Source: Klebsormidium nitens (Eukaryota; Streptophyta; Klebsormidiophyceae; Klebsormidiales; Klebsormidiaceae). From it: a stretch of 64,000 nt of DNA. The notes under the pieces were generated by a model, which did not search any database, was not told the DNA's origin, and saw nothing but the letters and a program-made list of their open reading frames with translations. The DNA lies in NCBI GenBank assembly GCA_000708835.1, contig DF237030.1, positions 62,001 to 126,000 on the forward strand, read 5' to 3'. Position numbers and translations under genes: made by a program. Below are positions 57,570 to 64,000 of this stretch, in pieces; positions within the stretch are counted from its first letter, which is position 1; every line of letters starts with the position of its first letter.

Positions 57570-59290
57570 TGTTGTTGAGTTGCTTGTTTTGGTTCTCCGA
57601 TGCTTGAATTGAGTGTTCCAATCGTCTGTTCTCTAGCAATGTGTAAAGCGCGTGGTGTGTGTGATTATGAATGATCAAAGACTCGGGCCACTTGGAAAAA
57701 GTACTAGGTTGTTAGTTCAATGCGTTTTCGACTTTACAATGAGCCATCTGTACGCCACATGAGCTTCAGAAATAGCTGCAAGCCCTCGCATGCCGCCTAC
57801 TTTTCAACCCCGTGCTAGTCTCGACTGCATAATCAGAGCCTCGTGCATTATAAAGCAATTGAGTGGCATGGTTCTTGACATAACCAACGCTTTGTCCAAT
57901 CCCTTGAGATCATTGCTGTATGTAGAACTTTAGCTCATGCACCTCATATGTTGTCGTCCATGTTACAACCACATATGCAACATCGAGCCGCGTAGAGAAA
58001 GCGCCAATTGCTTCCTTCGCGGGCCGGATGAGCAAGATTGGATCCATATCAATCCATGTGAACGTGTTTCATTCCAGTGACAAATTACAAACCGGTGTTA
58101 TTATGTGACTTCTCACAGCACCACCGCCGTCCAAGCAGATTGAACTTTGCACAGGCACGCTGATGAGATTTTCATCGAGCTTTTTGACGTACAGCTCGAG
58201 CTCCTGTACGCCCTACATGATGTTCAAGTTTGTGGATTTGAATTCATATCATTACACAATTACATGATTACAAGATCATTGCACTTACACGGGCAGGTTG
58301 GCGAGGTAGCTGAAGGTACCTCAAACTGCAATGATGGTAGCCTATAGCGCTCAGGGACGGCATGGGTATTCTGTTGTTATGAAGAGCAAAGAGAATGACG
58401 TCGACGGCATGCGCATTGCACTGCTTATTATGGAAACGCCTTCGCGGCGGTCAAAGTTCTGCGCTGAATGCTGTTGTCCGACAGTTCAAAACTTTGACTT
58501 CCTGCAAGAGTTTGACTTTCCTCGAATCCAGCTCGTAGATTGGTCGACCACATATCCACGTGGTTCGCGTGGTAAGGAGCTTCCAATCATTGATGAGTTC
58601 CGACTTTGACCAATGAGCAATTTAATGCTTCATCATTAGAGGATACGAGTTCTCCAAAACTCAACGCGCTCGCGAATGCGAGATCTGACCGTTCGATCGA
58701 TGATGTTGTCGAAATCGACGGCCGTATCAGAACAAAGTCGGCGTAAATATCTGACGGTTGTCGGAATTCGTTATGCTGGGGTTCCCGGCGGATGCCGCCA
58801 AATGAGTCCGAGAACTTGTAAAGGTCGCGACGGTTCGAAAGCACCCACGGTCAACCGGCTTGTTAGGAATGGATTTCCGGATCGTGGGGAGTGCCCGGGG
58901 ACCAGCTTCCGAGCAAAATAGCGGCCCGAGGATCTCCGTTCGTCCGACTCCGACTCGAGTCCGGCCGAATTGCTGATCACTGTAGGTACCTACATACCTA
59001 CACTGTGAACATTGTGGCAGTGCACAATGAACATCCTTCCTTTGAAGTCCCCTGTGGTGGAAAGCCGCGCTTCCTAGCTGAAGTTTGCCTTCAGCTGGTC
59101 AATCTGAAGGGGCTCACAGTCAGGCCGGGTTTCTAGGTAGCTCGGGCAGCACCCCCACCTCGTTTGAGCTTTCTCTCTACCTTCTTTCTGCAAGACTCAT
59201 TTCGGAGGAGCTGCCCAGCTTAAAACCCCTTCTATTCACCATCCTCTTCCAATTACTCCCTGCGCCGATTGACTGTTGACTTGGATTGCC
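57570..59290. other. Intergenic region between the PhyH gene and the lipoxygenase
   Basis: This 1.7-kb gap is between two plus-strand genes. I recognise no gene. It contains a perfect 12-bp palindrome GTAGGTACCTAC (58982-58993) followed by another ACCTAC, and pyrimidine-rich sequence at about 59155-59270 that probably belongs to the lipoxygenase promoter or 5' leader. Confidence 0.5.
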
Positions 59291-62200
59291 ATGATGGCGT
59301 CATCTACCGTCGCCCTGAGCTCCTCTCTTGGAGCATTCGTTGGTAATTGTTCGGTCGAGAAGGTCCACAGGAGGAGGCCTGCTGGTGCTGCGAGGGCGCA
59401 GGGGGTCAATGGGTGCAGCCTGCGGACTCCCCTTGTAAGAAAGCAGGTAAGTGCACCATGAACCAGAATGATGATTCTGGCTTGAAACTCTGGGACTTGG
59501 GTATCAGGATAAAGCCTTATCTCACAGGTGACAGATATTGACTGTTCTTGTGTCCTAATCAGTCAGATCCGCACAAAAAATTATTGTCTCCACTCCTCTT
59601 GCCCATTCAGTTGATGCAGATTGGCTCAAATGTGTCCAGATATTCAATCACATGGCATTGTGGAGTATGCAGGAGCTGAAGACAAGTTTGTGCTTGGTTC
59701 TTCTTATTCCTAGCAATACCCCATATTCTTGAGTAGGAGGTTGCTCTAATCCTTGCCCTTTCTAGCAACTTGTCTGGAAGGCCAGCTCATATGTGGCATT
59801 GGCTTTACAAAGATGGGAATGCGTCAAGAGGGTTGCAATCTTGAAAATGAAAAGCTCACAACTTTGAGAATTATTCCAGTAGGAGACTGGGAGTTCAAGG
59901 GGGTTTCAGTCCATTGCTGCCACACAGCGTCTGATTGCCCTTCTCACCTAACCTGTGGATCTATTTCTCAACATTCCAGTCCTTTGAGATGCCTGGAACT
60001 TTGGAAATTTGGAACTTTGATAGAATGACCGCAATTTTAGATGATAGTGTGGTCCTCTGTTCTTCAAGCTTTATGCTGTCTTGCCCTAAGAGTGCAACTT
60101 AATTTCCGCAGGAGGCTCCAACATTGTCCAAAGAAGTACACAGTAAAGTAATCCAGGCTGCCTTCAATGTCTTTGGCCTCAATGCATTGAATGTTCCTTT
60201 TCCATTGATAGTTGTCAATGAGATTCAAGAAACAGTACAATTGGCAATTGTGGATTGCTTGCGCCAATTGATTTTCATTCTCTTGGCCTCAAAGGTACTC
60301 AGTGCTGTAGGTTCCTTCAAATTCTAGGTATGCTATCCGGTGGGGTCAAAACTTAGTGTGCAGAGTTCTGAAGGTGCTCAGTTTCTTGCTTGGTTTCTCT
60401 GGTCGGTAGTACATTCCTCTTTGTTGAAATGCTTCAGAATCAGTTAAATACGGTTCCTGCGCGGCTCTTCACTGAAGCACATCGACAATCATAATTTGTT
60501 CAGTTAGCTGAGAGTCCTGGGGAAATCTGCAAAGAACTTCCTTATTCAAAACAAAAATGGTTCTCACTACATTGGACGAAGCCACAGATTATATGTTCAG
60601 CCACCACAAATGCTTGATTTATTGTTCAAGGATGACATCCTTTGATCAACTTGCTTTCTCTCGCTGTCTTTGTTCTTTTCCAACTGTGTTTGAAGGACTG
60701 GTTTGCTGGACTGAAAGAACAGCTTAAAGAAAGGATTAGGGTGCCACTATTTTTACCACTTCGCAGAGCACCTTTGTCCCCCTCAAGCTTCTTGCTTTGA
60801 TTCAGTGCTTCGCTGAAATGAAAAGGCAAACTGCAAACAATCTCTTTCAGCTTGAAAAGCTTTTCCCTTCTCAGGAAAAATTGCCTGGTCGTCAGAATCC
60901 CTGTAGCAAGATGTTAAGCAGGCTGGGGCTATCATGACCATGAGCTCATACTGTAAAACATACATTCCCGCTCTTTTGAGCCACTTGTGCATTCTCGCCA
61001 GCTCAGGCTAATCTTACTACTGAGTTCTCTCCTTGAGAATGAGTGTGCAGCGCCCCTTGCCACCATTTTTTTGACTTCTTCACCTCCTTCTGCTTTTCCT
61101 CCTTCCCCTTACATTGCCTGATTGACACATCTTTTACCCCAACCCCATTTCTCAGTCAGCAAAACCTGCAGTATATCACCATGTCCCCCTCAAAAACATG
61201 ACTAGTTTGATCCTCCTTTGCCCAGGTGGTGGACTCTAGTGCCCGTGTTCTCAATGCCGGCAGAGCCGCCTTTCTCCCCCCCCTCAAAACAAGAACTCCC
61301 GCAGCAAAGAGGGCTTTCAAGCCTCGTGCTGCAGTCGCCGTCGATGAGCGCCCGGCGCCTACCATGGCGCCCCCCCCTCCTGTAGAGGGAATGAAGACCG
61401 TGACCGTCAAAGTCCGGACCGGAGCGGAGGCGGATGCTGGCATTGGCCACAATGCTTATGTGAGTTGCTCCTTTGACAAATCCTGGTACTGTGGATCGTC
61501 GCTCCACAAGCAGATGAAAGTCTACCTTGTAAGGGGCTTGAAGTGCCGCTGCCATGTCCCTGATTGTGCCTGCGACTGGGGCACAAGCGTTGGTTCATTT
61601 CAGAGTCCAGGAAGAAGGGTCTGTAGAGGGCATCCTGACCCAATTACATGTCTCTCTGGGTGGCGGCTGGACATATCTCAACCTCTGTAGATTCAAGAAC
61701 CGTCATTGCTGCATCATCCCCTTCCCCCTCTCCAGGTGACCTTGCTAATCTTATTATACTCTCCTCCTGTATTGCATGGTGATACAATCTCCCGGTACTC
61801 AACTCCCCGGGATTATTGGAAAATGTGACCTGAGTTTCTCAAATTCCTTTGCAGTTCTACGTGGTGGGGAGCTTTTCCCACGCCCCGGACACTGGCCTTC
61901 GCTACCCAGAGGAGAGCAGCGGCTACTTTGAGCTTAAGGGCCCCTTCCGCCCTGAGACCGAGATTGGGGGCAACTTCCAGGTAGGCGAGCAGAGATGAGT
62001 GTCAGCCAAATCTGATTAGGGACTGGCAAGGTGGTTTCATCTGGCGGTCATGAGATCCTTTGGCTTTAGAGGCACAACTCAATTCCAGATTGATTCCAGT
62101 GGGATTTGTGTATGTGTCAATCAGAGGCGCCACATCGGCATCAGGTCCAGGTAAAAGAATCGGGGTCGTCTTGTCTGCTCCAGAGGGGACGTCACCCCTC

Positions 62201-64000
62201 TTTTTATGTCGCGCGCAAGTGTGGACTCCCAGTGCTTGGGTGTGTCGTCCTCAAACACCCGATTCGTACTTCTCCAGGTCCCGTTGATGTGGGATTAAGG
62301 AGTGGTTTACGACTTACAAGACACGGCCGGAAATGAAGCTTACCGCCATGTATGCTTATCACGTTCCTGATGTTCGAGCCCCCGATATCAAACGACGTAA
62401 TTTTGTATTACTGACCCTTCTCCAGGTCCCTCCTGGATGCAACATTCGAGAGGGGGTCCAAACACAATTATGGGTTCTGATTACAAGAAAATTAAGCGAC
62501 ACACTGTTGTGTTTTCAAATTCCGCCAGGTTCTCGATGGATCCAACAGCAAGGGGGTCGTCCTTTTGTACAAATAGATGAATTCCGCACAACTCACTGGA
62601 TACGGCCCCCTCAGGTAAAGCTCCTACGCCAGAAGCCAAAGTCTCTGTGTCAAGACCAAAGGACGTTACATCCTTACTGTGACTTTCTTCAGGTTCCTGC
62701 TGGCTTCAACATCAAGGGGGTGGTCCTGTACAACCCGCAAGACAACTCCCCCTGGGGCAAGTTCACGGGCGCGCTCGCCGACTTCCTGAACAAGGACAAT
62801 CTGACGTTTGGCGGGAACTATCTCAACATTGCCGTCAAGCTCTTCGGGATGGGCTGGATCACAACAGGGCAGGTGAGGGAGAGCCGTCCACAGTGACAAT
62901 GTTTTGAGCAGTCATTGGTCTGACCTGTCACATGAGGTCGGACAGAGGCACTCTCTCGTGAGGCACGTGTTGGTGGATGAAAGAGAATGTCAAGGAGACA
63001 GGATCGATCACAAACGAAGCCAAGCGTCTAGAGGTTAGGACGTAAACAGCGTGTTGGACGAAAGAATACAAACAATAGCCGGAGACGATTGAAAGTGAAC
63101 CAGTAACAGGAAAAGTAAAAGGGAAACGTAGTGAAAGCAAACGAGGTCCAGAAGTCTCTGCGCAGTGGTACGTAAAGACGCGTTGGTGGATGGAGAAGGA
63201 CGATAAGGAGACAGACTCGATCACGCTAAAGCAGAACAACGCGAACCAACAAAGATCACACCATTTGCACGTAGCAGTATGTAAGAACATGTTGACGAAC
63301 AGAGAAGAGATGGTAAGAGAAAGCGCGATCAGAATACACTGAAGAAGACACAGTAACATATGCAAGTTCGATTCTCTCCTGCGCAGTCGTACGTGAACGA
63401 CCTGTTGTTGGACGGATGAATAGTAACAGAAAGGGAAATGGAATTGTTGTTCAAAAATAAGCAAACCACCTGCGAACTAACAAACACTGAGTTATATTCG
63501 CGGAGTGGTAGGTGAACGTTGTGTTGGTGACGTGCGAAGCAGGATGGACCGCCAGAGTCGATGAAAGCGAATTGGAAAAAACAGCAGAACCAAACACGTT
63601 GGTTTTTCCCGCGCAGTGGTACGTGAACGATGTTTTGGTGGACGGCCACGAGTTTCCGGTGTACAGCTGGGTTCTCGACAACGAGTCCCAGATTGCGTTC
63701 ACCGGCAAGGCGCACCTGCCGCAGGACACGCCTCCCGGCCTGCGCCATTGGCGCCGCCTCAAGCTCATCCAGAACCAAGACATGTACGACTACCAGCCGG
63801 TAAGTTTCGCGTGGCTTTTCTGGGGGGTGAAACACTGCAAGTATCAGCCCCTGCATTTCTATGCGCTTTCTGGATGAAAGGAAACATAACATTAAGTCGC
63901 TTAAAATCGAAAGATGGTCCTTTGGAAGCGCGCTTTTGGGGAATGCGAAGCCGTTTCAGGACCCGGATGTGTCTGACTATCAGCCCGTGAGTTTGTCGTG
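59291..64000 (+). CDS. Lipoxygenase, plastid type, N-terminal part (3' truncated by window)
   Basis: Exons 59291-59446, 61226-61459, 61855-61980, 62693-62872 and 63617-63799 give 293 residues in one frame (all phase 0); the gene runs off the right edge. The first ~90 residues are Ser/Ala/Arg-rich (MMASSTVALSSSLGAFVG), a plastid transit peptide by appearance. A PLAT/LH2 beta-barrel follows (KTVTVKVRTGAEADAG, GYFELKGPFRP, NYLNIAVKLFG). Then comes the segment leading into the catalytic domain: FPVYSWVLDNESQIAFTGK and LPQDTPPGLRHWRRLKLIQN, equivalent to the plant motif YLPxxTPxGLR. Lipoxygenases oxygenate polyunsaturated fatty acids, the entry to oxylipins. Iron ligands lie beyond the window. Introns before exons 4 and 5 and after exon 5 carry decaying copies of the neighbouring exon boundaries. 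Confidence 0.85.
62140..62700 (+). repeat. Array of decaying acceptor/exon-start copies before lipoxygenase exon 4
   Basis: The exon 4 boundary (TTCTTCAG|GTTCCTGCTGGCTTCAAC at 62693, followed by ATCAAGGGGGTGGTCCTG) has upstream look-alikes. TTCTCCAGGTCCCGTTGATG lies at about 62272, TTCTCCAGGTCCCTCCTGG with TGCAACATTCGAGAGGGGGT at about 62415, and CGCCAGGTTCTCGATGGATC with AACAGCAAGGGGGTCGTCC at about 62523. A weaker one (CAGGTCCAGG with GGGGTCGTC) is at about 62143. Spacings are roughly 105-170 bp. Confidence 0.8.
62950..63640 (+). repeat. Array of decaying acceptor/exon-start copies before lipoxygenase exon 5
   Basis: The real boundary GCGCAG|TGGTACGTGAACGATG with TTTTGGTGGACGG (63617) is preceded by copies at about 63499 (GCGGAGTGGTAGGTGAACG), 63385 (GCGCAGTCGTACGTGAACG), 63270 (ACGTAGCAGTATGTAAGAAC), 63170 (GCGCAGTGGTACGTAAAGAC), and more decayed ones near 63030 and 62957. 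The last three spacings are each about 115 bp. Some copies still hold a usable CAG acceptor. Confidence 0.85.
63770..63986 (+). repeat. Duplicated exon 5 end and donor, lipoxygenase
   Basis: GACATGTACGACTACCAGCC followed by GGTAAGTTTCGCG (exon end 63799) recurs as GATGTGTCTGACTATCAGCC followed by CGTGAGTTTGTCG (end 63986), offset 187 bp. The copy is preceded by TTTCAG and could be spliced as a 27-nt exon (DPDVSDYQP) in phase 0. Confidence 0.75.

Noticed and set aside
60119-60327. Plus-strand frame after an acceptor-like CCGCAG in lipoxygenase intron 1
   Set aside because: The peptide shows no lipoxygenase similarity, and exon 1 joins exon 2 (61226) in phase without it.

Overview
The window looks like nuclear DNA of a green-lineage eukaryote, most likely a streptophyte alga of the Klebsormidium type; the lineage is inferred, not proven. 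Every gene recognised is intron-rich, with GT-AG junctions and plant-type products: GET4, TH2-type TenA, a double D-Ala:D-Ala ligase, L-galactose-dehydrogenase-like AKR, HD-Zip, a BRP1-like AAA/PHD protein and a plastid-type lipoxygenase. Telo-box motifs lie in three of the four shared promoters. I rebuilt gene models by reading splice junctions by eye; for most genes the exon phases join exactly into one open frame.

Layout: (1) <1-4674 (+) C-terminus of a SET methyltransferase running into three Tudor-like domains; (2) 6009-14899 (-) GET4, 10 exons; (3) 15212-17474 (+) TenA-1; (4) 18392-26414 (-) double D-Ala-D-Ala ligase, 13 exons; (5) ~27732-39159 (+) ePHD plus AAA ATPase of the ATAD2/BRP1 kind; (6) 40186-44268 (-) membrane-anchored L-GalDH-like AKR; (7) 45905-50294 (+) HD-Zip; (8) 51654-54326 (-) TenA-2, paralogue of TenA-1 with the same exon plan; (9) 54786-57569 (+) PhyH dioxygenase; (10) 59291->64000 (+) lipoxygenase, cut by the window edge. 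Strands alternate strictly for the first nine genes, so nearly every gap is either a shared promoter or a shared 3' end.

Two structural signals stand out beyond the genes. First, introns of the BRP1-like gene and the lipoxygenase carry tandem, decaying copies of the adjacent exon boundary: splice acceptor plus exon start, or exon end plus donor, with periods of about 70-190 bp. There are at least eight separate cases, including one very regular 130-131 bp array. Second, all four convergent 3'-3' gaps hold a compositionally distinct island rich in CATGCA, GATCGA, AGCTAG and TATATA palindromes, while three of four divergent gaps carry telo-boxes. A 493-bp MITE of PIF/Harbinger type (21-bp TIRs, TAA target duplication) sits 230 bp upstream of the AKR gene.

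Functionally the set is mixed: chromatin (SET-Tudor, BRP1-like, HD-Zip), tail-anchored protein insertion (GET4), thiamin salvage (two TenA), plastid envelope/peptidoglycan (Ddl), ascorbate synthesis (AKR) and oxylipins (LOX). I see no operon-like logic, tRNA, rRNA or CRISPR.
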